A stretch of DNA of 46,409 nucleotides, from NCBI GenBank assembly GCA_018607725.1, contig JABBAY010000238.1:1-46409 (forward strand). The letters are read 5' to 3'. The notes beneath the pieces are model-generated. The model was not told the origin of the DNA, ran no database searches, and saw only the letters and a list, made by a program, of their open reading frames with translations. Origin of the DNA: K189A clade bacterium. GTDB taxonomy: Bacteria > Pseudomonadota > Gammaproteobacteria > Pseudomonadales > Azotimanducaceae. Below, piece by piece: positions 17,948 to 27,077 of the stretch. How positions within the stretch are numbered: the first letter of the stretch is position 1; each line of letters begins with the position of its first letter. A program made the translations under genes and the position numbers.

Positions 17948-18373
17948 GTGGTTGCGAAAAAGAAAACAGGTACAACCAAAAAGGTCGCAGCGAAGGTAAA
18001 GCTCGTTGCTAAAAAGAAAGTTGCTGTCAAAAAGACTGTTGCTAAGAAAGCTGTCGCCAAAAAAGCTGTTGCCAAAAAAGCTGTAGCGAAGAAGAAAGTA
18101 GCTGCGAAAAAGCCGGCTGCTAAGAAAGCTGTCGCTAAGAAAGCAGTTGTGAAGAAAAAAGTAGCTGCGAAGAAAAAACCAGCAGCTAAGAAAAAAGTAG
18201 TCGCGAAGAAGAAAGTAGTCGCGAAGAAGAAAGTAGCAGCTAAGAAGCCTGCCGCGAAGAAAGTTGTAGCCAAGAAAGCTGCTGCCAAGAAGAAGGTAGT
18301 GGCGAAGAAGCCAGCTGTCAAAAAAGCTGTCGCCAAGAAGCCAGCAGCGAAGAAAAAAGCCACTAAGAAGTAA
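17948..18373 (+). CDS. Histone H1-like lysine/alanine-rich DNA-binding protein (AlgP type)
   Basis: A 141-aa protein made almost wholly of lysine, alanine and valine, with repeated blocks of the KKAVAKKA and KKPAAKK kind from about residue 10 to the end. This is the composition of eukaryotic H1 tails and of the AlgP/AlgR3, HupN-type and Bordetella BpH1-like bacterial proteins, which bind DNA and condense or regulate it. There is no globular domain. The GTG start at 17948 has AGGAG seven bases upstream. The DNA is internally repetitive, so copy-number change within the gene is likely between strains. It is a single-gene unit ending at a strong terminator. The family is clear from composition; the particular role is not. 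Confidence 0.88.
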   Translation: MVAKKKTGTTKKVAAKVKLVAKKKVAVKKTVAKKAVAKKAVAKKAVAKKKVAAKKPAAKKAVAKKAVVKKKVAAKKKPAAKKKVVAKKKVVAKKKVAAKKPAAKKVVAKKAAAKKKVVAKKPAVKKAVAKKPAAKKKATKK

Positions 18374-18390
18374 GAAATACTAGTGGCTGT

Positions 18391-18422
18391 AAAAAAACCC
18401 TCCGTAAGGAGGGTTTTTTTTT
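18391..18422. terminator. Strong bidirectional rho-independent terminator
   Basis: A-tract, CCCTCC, loop GTAA, GGAGGG, then a run of nine T. It works symmetrically: for the histone-like gene on plus (stop at 18373) and for mobA on minus (stop at 18431). Confidence 0.93.
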
Positions 18423-18430
18423 GCCCTTGT

Positions 18431-19030
18431 TTAGTCCGCCGTCAGGTCACCTGCTGTCGCCAGCTGTTGAAAACTATTGATGTTGTTAAAATCGGCGGGA
18501 TTGACGAACTCAACTGCCACGGTGTCGAGGCTTCGTAACCAGCCTTTGACAGACCTGCCACCGCCGAGTAGATATTGATCGATTTGCGGGACGACATCGG
18601 GCTTGAGCAATAATACCAATGGCTGAATCTGGCCAGCGGTAACCACATAGGCCGCATCGTGACCCTTCAGCGCGATATGCAGGCGTTGCACCACATCTTG
18701 GGGTAAATGGGGCATGTCGCAAGGCACAACGAAGCATAAGTCTGCGCCGAGAGACTCTCTGGCGCTAAGTACGCCTCGCAACGGACCACTAAAATCGAGT
18801 ATGGCATCCTCTATCAACGGATAACCAAATTGCTGGTAGACCAGTGAGTGCCGGTTGCAATTGATCAGCAGTCGATCAACCTGTGGGTTGATTCTGTCAA
18901 TCACACGCTCTACCAGGGAGCGCCCCGCGAGTAATACCAGACCCTTGTCCTGGTGCGCCATTCGGCTCCCTTGACCGCCTGCCAGTATCAGGCCGCAGAT
19001 TGCAGGGTTTGAGTTTGAATTGTGATTCAA
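18431..19030 (-). CDS. mobA: Molybdenum cofactor guanylyltransferase MobA
   Basis: Joins GMP from GTP to molybdopterin to make the guanine dinucleotide form of the cofactor. The N-terminal nucleotide-binding loop is LILAGGQGSRM (residues about 14-24), followed by the conserved Lys29 (QDKGLVLLAG); the CDMPHLP motif is near residue 100. The 199 aa length is normal. The start is TTG at 19030 with AAAGGGAG at good spacing on the minus strand; that ribosome site lies in a 12-base palindrome (CCTTTCGAAAGG, 19039-19050). It is divergent from yoaA. No molybdoenzyme is in the window. Confidence 0.9.
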   Translation of the reverse strand: MNHNSNSNPAICGLILAGGQGSRMAHQDKGLVLLAGRSLVERVIDRINPQVDRLLINCNRHSLVYQQFGYPLIEDAILDFSGPLRGVLSARESLGADLCFVVPCDMPHLPQDVVQRLHIALKGHDAAYVVTAGQIQPLVLLLKPDVVPQIDQYLLGGGRSVKGWLRSLDTVAVEFVNPADFNNINSFQQLATAGDLTAD

Positions 19031-19089
19031 GTTGACTCCCTTTCGAAAGGTTTGCTCAAGATGTCCGCGGCGAAACCCTGTAAGATTGC

Positions 19090-21057
19090 ATGACGATCAC
19101 TTTACTCGAAGACCCAGCGCGATTGAAATTGACTAATTCTCAACGGCTATACCAACACCTGCTTGGGCAGGCGGGCCCGGTCGCACAGAAAATAGACGGC
19201 TTTACGGCACGTGTCCAGCAGATCGAAATGGCTGCTATGATTGCTGATGCGATCAAAAGAAAGAAAAATGTACTGATAGAAGCCGGTACGGGTACGGGAA
19301 AGACATTTGCTTATTTGCTGCCGGTGCTGCAAGCCCGCGAACGTGCGATTGTTTCCACCGGGAGTAAAACGCTTCAGGACCAATTGTTCCATCACGATAT
19401 TCCGTTGATCGTAGCAACTTTGGATTGGCCAATAAAAGTCGCGTTGTTGAAAGGTCGTAATAACTATTTGTGTCCTCAGCGTCTGGAAAATAGCATTTCA
19501 ATGATTCGCAAAGACAATGATTCGCGGTTACTGCCTGAACTGATCGCTGTGCGGGAATGGTGGCAGCAAACGACGACAGGCGATTTGACGGAGCTCGCTG
19601 ACCTACAAGGAGCCTCAATCGGATCGCTGATTACGGCAACAGCGGATAATTGTCTGGGTGGTGACTGTCCTAAAGTGAGCGAATGTCCATTGCATCATGC
19701 ACGAGCTCGGGCTCAGGAAGCTGACCTGGTGGTGGTCAATCACCATCTCTTATTTGCGGATATGGCGTTGAAGGAAGAAGGTTTTGGCTCACTTTTACCC
19801 GAAGTAGGTACGGTTGTGGTTGATGAGGCGCATCAGATCATTGATGTTGCACGGCGGTTCTTTGGTGAGCGGTTGAGTAGTCAGCAACTGGTAGCACTCT
19901 GTCGAGACATACGGATGGAGTTATTGAATTTCGGAAATGATGATATAGCGCTGCAGTTGGCAAGCGAAAATCTCGATGCAGTAGTTCGACACTTGATCGC
20001 AGAATTTGATAAGGCCCCAATTGAGTCGGAGCTCGATCAATTACTGGGTGAGCCGGCGATCGCGCTACGGATCGACGAGGTGGACCTTGCCTTGGGCCAA
20101 TTGATTGCATCTTTAGCGCCCGCTGCAGTGCGTAGCAGCTCGTTTGCTCATTGTTACTCCAGAGCCTTACGTCTGGCTGATTACCTGGCATTACTGACGG
20201 AGGCGGGTACCGACGATGATAATATCCACTGGCTAGAACGTCAGACCCAGGGTTTTACATTACATCTGTCGCCTATTTCAATTGCGACTCTGTTGGAAGC
20301 GGAGTTTGCCAGTGACAAAAGTTGGGTGTTAACCTCGGCGACGTTGTCCGTTGCCAATGAGTTCACCCACTTTAAGCGCTACCTGGGACTCGTTGATATC
20401 CAAGAGCGAATCTTTGAAAGCCCGTTCTGTTTCGTCAAGCAGGTGAAGGCGCACATTCCGCAGGATTTGCCTTTGCCAGGTACGGATCGGCATACGCGTT
20501 TACTAGTCCACTATTGTATGCCACTTATTCGTAGTCATAATGGGCGTACTTTTTTCTTGTTTACGAGCTATAGAGCCTTGCGAATTGCCCGAGATATCTT
20601 TGAGGCGCACGTTGACCTACCGATTCTGGTTCAAGGCAGTATGGCAAAGCCAAAATTATTGGCTCAGTTTCGTCAAACGCCGGGCTGTACCTTGCTGGCG
20701 ACCAACAGTTTCTGGGAGGGAGTAGATGTTAGAGGTGCCGACCTTAGATGTTTGATTATTGATAAATTACCCTTCTCCAGTCCGGAAGATCCAATGACGG
20801 CTGCCCAGTTCAAAGCAGTGATTGCGGCTGGTGGTAATGCCTTTTTTGATCATGCTGTTCCTGAGGCTGCAATAGCGCTCAAACAAGGGTTTGGTCGTTT
20901 GATTCGCCAGGAGTCTGACAAGGGCCTGTTTGTGCTCGGAGATCCCCGTGTCAACACTCGCCGCTACGGTAAGCTGTTCTTGAACAGTCTGCCTGAAATG
21001 GAATGGCTCGAGAGCTCAGAGCAAGCCGTTAACTATTTGGAAAACTTACACGAATGA
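19090..21057 (+). CDS. yoaA: ATP-dependent DNA helicase YoaA (DinG/XPD family)
   Basis: Iron-sulfur superfamily-2 5'-3' helicase related to XPD and DinG; E. coli YoaA helps repair replication forks with the HolC clamp-loader subunit. Walker A is GTGTGKT (residues 66-72), Walker B is DEAH (245-248), and four cysteines fit the Fe-S cluster (Cys128, Cys188, Cys193, Cys199). The C-terminal helicase motif VI region reads QGFGRLIRQ. At 655 aa it is closer to YoaA than to DinG (about 716), and the next gene, tsaB, is also the E. coli neighbour of yoaA. It overlaps tsaB by four bases. Confidence 0.92.
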   Translation: MTITLLEDPARLKLTNSQRLYQHLLGQAGPVAQKIDGFTARVQQIEMAAMIADAIKRKKNVLIEAGTGTGKTFAYLLPVLQARERAIVSTGSKTLQDQLFHHDIPLIVATLDWPIKVALLKGRNNYLCPQRLENSISMIRKDNDSRLLPELIAVREWWQQTTTGDLTELADLQGASIGSLITATADNCLGGDCPKVSECPLHHARARAQEADLVVVNHHLLFADMALKEEGFGSLLPEVGTVVVDEAHQIIDVARRFFGERLSSQQLVALCRDIRMELLNFGNDDIALQLASENLDAVVRHLIAEFDKAPIESELDQLLGEPAIALRIDEVDLALGQLIASLAPAAVRSSSFAHCYSRALRLADYLALLTEAGTDDDNIHWLERQTQGFTLHLSPISIATLLEAEFASDKSWVLTSATLSVANEFTHFKRYLGLVDIQERIFESPFCFVKQVKAHIPQDLPLPGTDRHTRLLVHYCMPLIRSHNGRTFFLFTSYRALRIARDIFEAHVDLPILVQGSMAKPKLLAQFRQTPGCTLLATNSFWEGVDVRGADLRCLIIDKLPFSSPEDPMTAAQFKAVIAAGGNAFFDHAVPEAAIALKQGFGRLIRQESDKGLFVLGDPRVNTRRYGKLFLNSLPEMEWLESSEQAVNYLENLHE

Positions 21058-21740
21058 AAGTATTGGCGATAGAAACTTCAACCACAGCCTGCAGTTTAGG
21101 GCTGCGGATTGATGGTGAGACCGTTGAACAGACTACACAATTGGGTCGTAATCACAGTCGGGAAATATTACCGTTGATCTCGGGTCTGTTAGCAGAGACG
21201 GCTATAGATTTGCGCGCGCTGGATTTGATCGTCTATGGCAAGGGACCTGGATCCTTTACTGGATTGCGTATTGCCTTGGGCGTGGTTCAGGGCTTAGCTT
21301 ATGGCGTCGGCATTCCTGTTGTGGGGATCTCGACCCTGGCTTGCTGTGCTCAGGGTCGGTATCGCATGTTTGGCGATGAACAGATCGTTGTTGCTCAGAC
21401 AGCGCGCCTGACAGAGGTGTTTTTCGGCGCCTACGAAGCCAAGCAAGGTTTCGTTAAGCCGGTCTTGGCAGATACCATATTTGAAGCGGCACAAGTACCT
21501 GAGTTAGCCGCTGGAGGCTGGGTCGGAATTGGTAGTGCGTGGCAATTGCGAGAGACCATGGAAGCCGCCTTGTGCGTGAAGATGGCCGATGTTCAGCTTG
21601 AGGTCTTCCCACTGGCCCATGATCTGCTCGATCTTGGAATTTTGGGCTATGAATCCGGTGATGCCATCAATCCCATGTTGGCGACACCCGAATACCTGCG
21701 GGAGCAGGTGGCTAACAAACCAGGTTCGGGAACGAAATAA
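21054..21740 (+). CDS. tsaB: tRNA threonylcarbamoyladenosine biosynthesis protein TsaB
   Basis: Partner of TsaD and TsaE in forming t6A37 on ANN-decoding tRNAs; an ASKHA-fold protein without its own catalytic metal site. The N-terminus is the family phosphate loop MKVLAIETSTTACSLGL, and the GPGSFTGLRI motif is at about residues 64-73. The 228 aa length is typical. ATGA overlap with yoaA indicates coupling. A 159-base spacer without a convincing gene or terminator follows. Confidence 0.94.
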   Translation: MKVLAIETSTTACSLGLRIDGETVEQTTQLGRNHSREILPLISGLLAETAIDLRALDLIVYGKGPGSFTGLRIALGVVQGLAYGVGIPVVGISTLACCAQGRYRMFGDEQIVVAQTARLTEVFFGAYEAKQGFVKPVLADTIFEAAQVPELAAGGWVGIGSAWQLRETMEAALCVKMADVQLEVFPLAHDLLDLGILGYESGDAINPMLATPEYLREQVANKPGSGTK

Positions 21741-21899
21741 CCCTATGGTGGTTGCCGCCGTTGTGGATAATCGAACCAGATAGTACCAACCGCATGCTCC
21801 ATTTTTGACAACCAGCTACCTGGCAATTGACGCGATGAATGACACGACAATTTGCCAGATATAAGGTGTTGAAGCGATGTTAATGGCCACAATTGATGC

Positions 21900-22571
21900 A
21901 TGGTTCCCCGCTCTATGTCACGATTTCAATTAATTCACGGACCTACCGGCTATCAGCTGCAGGACCAGACGAGTCTGCAAAAGCCGCTATTGATCGATTT
22001 TAATGCGGGCGCTCTGCAGTATCGGCGTAACCACGGAGGCAAGAAAGAATTGTTGCTTAAGGCCATATCAGCCAAGCCTGGACAGCAGGTGATCGACTGT
22101 ACCGCGGGCTTAGGCGTTGATGCGTTCCTGATGGCTGCCAGCGGCTGCACAGTGACGTTGCTCGAACGTTCGCCGGTGTTGGCCCTGCTGCTTGCTGACG
22201 GCCTCTCTAGAGGGCTTGAGGAGCCGGAAACGCAGTCGATTGTCACCAGGATGGCGTTGGTTCAAACGGATGCCATCGAATGGTTGGGGCGTTTAAAGCA
22301 GCCTGCAGACACGATCTATATTGACCAAATGTTTCCGCATCGACAAAAGTCGGCGGCGGTCAAAGGGGGAATGCAGTTACTGCAAAAATTCCTGGGTGAT
22401 GATGGCCATGTCGCCGATCTGCTGGCAGCTGCGTTAGCGACTAACAGTCGCCGGGTCGTGGTCAAACGACCGCTGGTAGGCGGTGACAGTCAAGGTATGG
22501 TGCCAGACTATCAGCTCAAGGCTAAGGCCAGTCGGTTTGATATCTACCTGCAAATCCCTGCAGCTCATTAA
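21900..22571 (+). CDS. rsmJ: 16S rRNA (guanine-1516-N2)-methyltransferase RsmJ
   Basis: SAM-dependent methyltransferase of the RsmJ/YhiQ family. The SAM-binding motif VIDCTAGLGVDAFLMA, the LLERSPVLALLLADGL helix and the catalytic-type DQMFPHR motif are diagnostic. At 223 aa it is about 25 residues shorter than E. coli RsmJ (250). The missing part is the N-terminus: the frame opens at ATG 21900 (or ATG 21915), a TGA stands in frame just before, and family alignment begins inside the usual second strand. It could be natural shortening or an old frameshift in the 159-base spacer. It converges on plsB with nine bases between stops. Confidence 0.88.
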   Translation: MVPRSMSRFQLIHGPTGYQLQDQTSLQKPLLIDFNAGALQYRRNHGGKKELLLKAISAKPGQQVIDCTAGLGVDAFLMAASGCTVTLLERSPVLALLLADGLSRGLEEPETQSIVTRMALVQTDAIEWLGRLKQPADTIYIDQMFPHRQKSAAVKGGMQLLQKFLGDDGHVADLLAAALATNSRRVVVKRPLVGGDSQGMVPDYQLKAKASRFDIYLQIPAAH

Positions 22572-22580
22572 TGCTACAGG
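22557..22580. terminator. Hairpin at the rsmJ/plsB convergent junction
   Basis: CCTGCAGC and GCTACAGG (one mismatch) flank an 8-base AT-rich loop that contains the rsmJ TAA. The stem ends one base before the plsB stop. There is no T-run, so it would be a weak or non-classical bidirectional terminator. Confidence 0.35.
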
Positions 22581-25073
22581 TCAGACGGCGGGTTGAGCGT
22601 CGGCAAGGGGTTGAGTCAGGTGTCGGCGGACTAGCTGGAGAACGTTCATCTTGATGTCCTCTTCAAGATTTCGCTGTACGGTTTGTCTGAACAGTTTAAA
22701 TTCTGGGTACAGACTCAATTGCTGCTGTTGATAACCGATAATTTGCCTGGCCTTTAAGGTCGCGATTAAAGTTGAAAATAATGACTTGTCGAAAAACTCA
22801 GGTGCGTTAATACCATAAAATACCGACAGTTGGTGCCCAATAGTTCCCGCGATAGATTCCACTTCTCGCAATGTTAAATGGCTTCCATGCTCGAGTAACT
22901 CGCTGACAATAAAGAAGCGTTGCAGGGTCGGGTCGATGATACTACCGAGATCCATAAGGTTTGCATACGCGTCACTGGTCACCTCGGGACAGATCAGTTG
23001 GTTGCCGTCTTTATGAACTAGCTGAGTGCTCGCCAGAACGTCGACGATGCGACTGATAACAACTGGCAGCTCAGACTCATCCCAGGGTAGGAAGAACTCT
23101 GCTCGTAAACAGGGGTAGAGTGTCTGGCAAGTGGTATGCAAATCATCCAGACAGTAACCCTTTTGGATCAAGCGGGCGATGAGTGCAGGCAGCGCGAATA
23201 CGTGAATCGTGTTGTTCCGATAGTAGCTCAGCAGTATCGGTAAGGGTGACGGCGCACTCAAGACGCTGCCAAAAGATTCTTGGGTCCGCAGAATACCGGT
23301 GACTGCGACGGCCTCATCGATAATTGCATTGGCGGATAAGTCCGTGATCGAGAGATAGGGACCAGGCACCATGCCTTGCGCGACCTTGATGAGGGTGTTG
23401 ACATGGCTGGCGAGGCGAGTCTCTTCGATATTTTGCCGAGGGGTAGAGAGCAAAATAGTGGCCACTAGGTTGACGGGATTGATAGCGGCCGCAGCATTGA
23501 TGGCTTGAGACAGTTGATTCGCCAGTAAGCTGCAGGTCCTGGCGAAATCAGCAGAATCAACGGCGTCGACTTGTTGCCAGTTAGCGAGGTGCTGGTCAAA
23601 AAAAGCCTGAAGATGGACGGGTTCGCCGAAATTCACGGTGACTTTGCCGAAAACATTCTTTAGTGACCCCAGGACCTTGAAAATATCCAGAATGGACTCT
23701 TCTTTTTTTGCAGCGCCGGATAGTTCGTCGAGGTAGGTCGCATCTTCAAGGATTTTTTCATAGCCGAAGTAGACGGGCATAAAACAGATCGGCTTTGAAG
23801 CATCGCGTTGAAAGCTGCGCATAGTCATACTTAACATGCCCGTGCGAGGTGGTAGAGAACGTCCGGTTCGACTCCGACTGCCTTCTATGAAATATTCAAC
23901 CGAGTAGCCACGGGTAAACATCAAGTGCAGGTATTCATCGAACACCGCCTTGTAGAGTGCGTCGCCTTGGAATGATCGGCGCATGAAAAACGCACCAGCT
24001 CGTCTCAGTAAAGGCCCCACAATTGGCATGTTGAGGTTTTTGCCGGCCGCGATATGTGGTGGACTCAGACCGTTATGGTAAAGGACATAGGACAGCAGTA
24101 AATAATCGATGTGACTGCGGTGGCAGGGCACATAGACAATTTCATGGTTCCTGGCCAGTTCTTTAACCTGGTTGATGTTGTTGATGTCCACCCCGTCATA
24201 AAGCTTGTTCCAAAGCCAGGTTAGGATGCCGTGGAAGAAGCGGATAACTCGGTAGGACTGGTGAGAAGCAATTTCATTGGCATACATCAGTGCTTTCTTT
24301 TCCACTTTGCTGACAGCGCCACGCTTGTGCCGAGCCTCTTTTTCGATCGCAGCGCGAACGGCTTCACTGCTCAACATAGACTGAATCAACGTTCGACGAT
24401 GAGAAATGTCTGGGCCCAGGATCGCCTGCTTCTGCTGATTAAAGCGGACTCGCAGCAGCCGCAGCAGCTTCCGTTCATGCTTCTCATCAGCAGCAGAATC
24501 TGTCGTCAGCTCACTGAGATCAATCGCTTGACTGAATTGGACCAGGATATGTTTTGAATGAAAGATGATGGCTAAGAGTTTTTTGAGGCGGCTGGTGACG
24601 GTCCAATTCTCAGAAAACAGGTGTTTAAACCAAGATCCCTCGCGGTCCGGCTGATGCCCCCAGAAGAGTGATACTGGGATCAGTTTGATGGGGCGGGATT
24701 GCGCAGTCTGTTGCGCTAATAATTTTGTTACTCGGCCCGCATACTGCCGTTGAGTTTTGCGGCCCAGTGCACCTTCAGGCTGGCCGAGGAAGACGAATGC
24801 ACCACTCTGTTGAGCTTGGCCGAGCGGGTCTGAGGGTCTTGGCAGCCCGGCGGCTGCGCACGCCTTGTCGATGACCAGTAGGTCGGCGATAGACCGGTAC
24901 GGCAGGACGTAACAAACGTCATCGAGGCTAGTGATCCCAAGACTAGTCGCATCGCAGCCGAGAATCGTTGGCTTGATCCAGCTGAATAGCAGTTTTTGTA
25001 AAACATGAAACTGACCAGCCTTGAGCCGGGTGGTCAGCGATGCGCTGGGAGTCTCGTGATTAACGCTTGCCAT
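22581..25073 (-). CDS. plsB: Glycerol-3-phosphate acyltransferase PlsB
   Basis: Inner-membrane enzyme that puts the first acyl chain on sn-glycerol-3-phosphate. The acyltransferase HX4D motif is His318-Asp323 (CHRSHIDYLL), followed by GAFFMRRSF, the YFIEGSRSRTGR block and the PVYFGYE block, all typical of PlsB. The length, 830 aa, is near E. coli PlsB (807). The start given (ATG at 25073, MASVNHET) overlaps gspD by 14 bases; an in-frame ATG at 25094 is also possible. Being last after gspD it is probably cotranscribed with the gsp genes, an unusual partner; in E. coli plsB belongs to the sigma-E regulon. Confidence 0.94.
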   Translation of the reverse strand: MASVNHETPSASLTTRLKAGQFHVLQKLLFSWIKPTILGCDATSLGITSLDDVCYVLPYRSIADLLVIDKACAAAGLPRPSDPLGQAQQSGAFVFLGQPEGALGRKTQRQYAGRVTKLLAQQTAQSRPIKLIPVSLFWGHQPDREGSWFKHLFSENWTVTSRLKKLLAIIFHSKHILVQFSQAIDLSELTTDSAADEKHERKLLRLLRVRFNQQKQAILGPDISHRRTLIQSMLSSEAVRAAIEKEARHKRGAVSKVEKKALMYANEIASHQSYRVIRFFHGILTWLWNKLYDGVDINNINQVKELARNHEIVYVPCHRSHIDYLLLSYVLYHNGLSPPHIAAGKNLNMPIVGPLLRRAGAFFMRRSFQGDALYKAVFDEYLHLMFTRGYSVEYFIEGSRSRTGRSLPPRTGMLSMTMRSFQRDASKPICFMPVYFGYEKILEDATYLDELSGAAKKEESILDIFKVLGSLKNVFGKVTVNFGEPVHLQAFFDQHLANWQQVDAVDSADFARTCSLLANQLSQAINAAAAINPVNLVATILLSTPRQNIEETRLASHVNTLIKVAQGMVPGPYLSITDLSANAIIDEAVAVTGILRTQESFGSVLSAPSPLPILLSYYRNNTIHVFALPALIARLIQKGYCLDDLHTTCQTLYPCLRAEFFLPWDESELPVVISRIVDVLASTQLVHKDGNQLICPEVTSDAYANLMDLGSIIDPTLQRFFIVSELLEHGSHLTLREVESIAGTIGHQLSVFYGINAPEFFDKSLFSTLIATLKARQIIGYQQQQLSLYPEFKLFRQTVQRNLEEDIKMNVLQLVRRHLTQPLADAQPAV

Positions 25074-26973
25074 CGAACAGATCCGAAATTGCATCTAACG
25101 GATCTCGTCCCTCAATCTGTACTTCCCAGATGCCGGAATACTTGCGTTTGCTCATGTCCTTGACGTCTTCTTTGGTGGCGAGCACCGTGGGTCTCAGGAA
25201 CACTAGTAGATTCTGCTTCTCTCGAATCTTGTTGCTGCTCTTGAATAAGCGGCCCAGGATCGGAATATCTTTGAGTAACGGCACCCCAGAGCTGACGTCA
25301 GTAATTTTGTCTCGAATGAGCCCACCTAAGATGATGACTTCACGGTCGTCGGCCAACACTGTCGTGTCGATGGTGCGCTTGTTAGTGATTAAGTCGGCGC
25401 TGCCATCACTGCCGATGGAAGCTAGGCTGGTCTTGTCGACTTCCGAAACCTCCTGATGGATCTCGAGGCGAACGAGGTTGCCGTCATGGATATGAGGCGT
25501 CACTTCCAGGGTCAAGCCCACATCCTCTCGTTGAATCGTTGTAAAGGGGTTACTCGCGCCATTGCTACCGCTCGTTGTTGAGCCCGTACGAAAAGGCACG
25601 TTCTGACCGACGACGATTTTAGCCTGTTCATTGTCCATGGTGGTGATGCTGGGAGTGGACAACAGGTTGACGTCAGAGTTCGCTGACAGTGCGCGAACGA
25701 TGATACCGAAGTTAACCCCACTGCTGCTTTTAGCCGCAGCAAGCAGGGGTGTACTGCCCAGATCAGGGACGCTAGATAATTGACCATCACCCGCTGCAAG
25801 GTTTGCCAAAACGTTCGCCAGTGTGCCTGATGGTGCGGTCAAGCCGATGGGCAAAGCGCTGCCAGAAACATCTCCTACCGCCAGTTCTGTGCCAAGGGTG
25901 CGAGTAAAATCAGAGGTGACCTCGACGATCGCCGCCTCTATCAGCACCTGGAGGCGGCGAATATCTAAACGCGCGATGATCTCTTTCAGCTCTGCCATGG
26001 TCGCCGGGTCGGCACGGATAACCAGGGCATTGAGGGATTCGTCGGCCTGAATGCTGGTGGCAATAGCCTGGCTCGCCGAGTCATTCTGACTTTTATCAGC
26101 TACCAGGTTTTTGAGAATTTCTGCGAGTTGGACCGCATCAGAGTGAGCCAGCCGGACCACCTGAATGGTACCGCCACGATTTGCGGGGACGTCTAGTTCG
26201 CTGACCAGCCTGACCACCTTATCCAGGGTCTCTGGTTCACCCTTGATAATCAAACTGTTGGTTCGTTCGCTGGCGACGACCGTCACGCGGTTAGGTCCCT
26301 TGGCGCCTTTGCCCATCTGTTCGGGTGCCAGTTGTTCTAGCAGGCTGACGACGTCTTCGATCCAGGCATTCTGGAGCTGGATAATGCGCGTAGTTGAATT
26401 GTCGGCGATGTCAATTCGATTGATAATCTCCGTCAGTCGAGCGATGTTTTCTGCATGATCACTGATGATCAGGGCGTTTGGCTCTGACAGACCAGCGATG
26501 TGACCATACTGGGGTATTAAAGGTCGGAGAATCTTAACCAGTTCATTCGAATCAGTATTTTTAACGCTTAGCACCTGGGTCACTAACTCTTCGCCTGGAT
26601 TCTCAGTGGAAAAATCCTGGGGGTTACTACTCTGCTTGGCGAGGACCTGCTGAACGATACGAACCACTTGGCCGGAAGGGACTGCTGCAAATCCATGGAC
26701 CCGCAGGACCGCCAGAAACAATTCATAGACGGCGGGTGTATCCATGGAGGTATTGGAAATGACAGTAACATTGCCTTTAACACGGGGATCGATAATGAAA
26801 CTCTTGCCGGTGATGGCGGATACCTGAGTCACAAACTCACGGATATCGGCATTTTTCAGATTGATTTTCCAGTTATCTTGGCTTGCTGCCGGCAGCGACA
26901 TGACTAGCAACAATAGTAGCGAGGTGCTGACGAGCGTTATCCTGAGGATGAGTCTGTGTCCCATTGACAGCAT
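25060..26973 (-). CDS. gspD: Type II secretion system secretin GspD
   Basis: Outer-membrane secretin that forms the exit pore of the type II secretion system. After the signal peptide (MGHRLILRITLVSTSLLLLL to PAASQ) come the N0 domain (WKINLKNADIREFV), N1-N3 domains with the repeated SNALIV/ERTNSLIIKG-type motifs, the secretin core (VGQNVPF, VPLLKDIPILGRLF) and a short C-terminal S-like region. The ATG at 26973 is favoured because it directly precedes the signal peptide and has AAGGGA upstream; the frame stays open to a TTG at 27030. Length is 637 aa. The neighbours gspC and gspN on the same strand confirm type II rather than type III or IV pilus secretin. Confidence 0.93.
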   Translation of the reverse strand: MLSMGHRLILRITLVSTSLLLLLVMSLPAASQDNWKINLKNADIREFVTQVSAITGKSFIIDPRVKGNVTVISNTSMDTPAVYELFLAVLRVHGFAAVPSGQVVRIVQQVLAKQSSNPQDFSTENPGEELVTQVLSVKNTDSNELVKILRPLIPQYGHIAGLSEPNALIISDHAENIARLTEIINRIDIADNSTTRIIQLQNAWIEDVVSLLEQLAPEQMGKGAKGPNRVTVVASERTNSLIIKGEPETLDKVVRLVSELDVPANRGGTIQVVRLAHSDAVQLAEILKNLVADKSQNDSASQAIATSIQADESLNALVIRADPATMAELKEIIARLDIRRLQVLIEAAIVEVTSDFTRTLGTELAVGDVSGSALPIGLTAPSGTLANVLANLAAGDGQLSSVPDLGSTPLLAAAKSSSGVNFGIIVRALSANSDVNLLSTPSITTMDNEQAKIVVGQNVPFRTGSTTSGSNGASNPFTTIQREDVGLTLEVTPHIHDGNLVRLEIHQEVSEVDKTSLASIGSDGSADLITNKRTIDTTVLADDREVIILGGLIRDKITDVSSGVPLLKDIPILGRLFKSSNKIREKQNLLVFLRPTVLATKEDVKDMSKRKYSGIWEVQIEGRDPLDAISDLFDGKR

Positions 26974-27077
26974 AGTCTGGTGAAATCCCTTGAAAAAGCG
27001 AATGTTACTGTAATTCCCCGGATAACCCAATGATCATCAGTGGCATGGGCAACTTAGTATTCAAGCCGCGTGCGGGT

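Noticed and set aside
17830-18363. 177-codon minus-strand reading frame opposite the histone-like gene
   Set aside because: It is the complement of a Lys/Ala codon repeat, giving a low-complexity Phe/Ala/Thr protein. It has no ribosome site, and the plus-strand gene has one plus a terminator.
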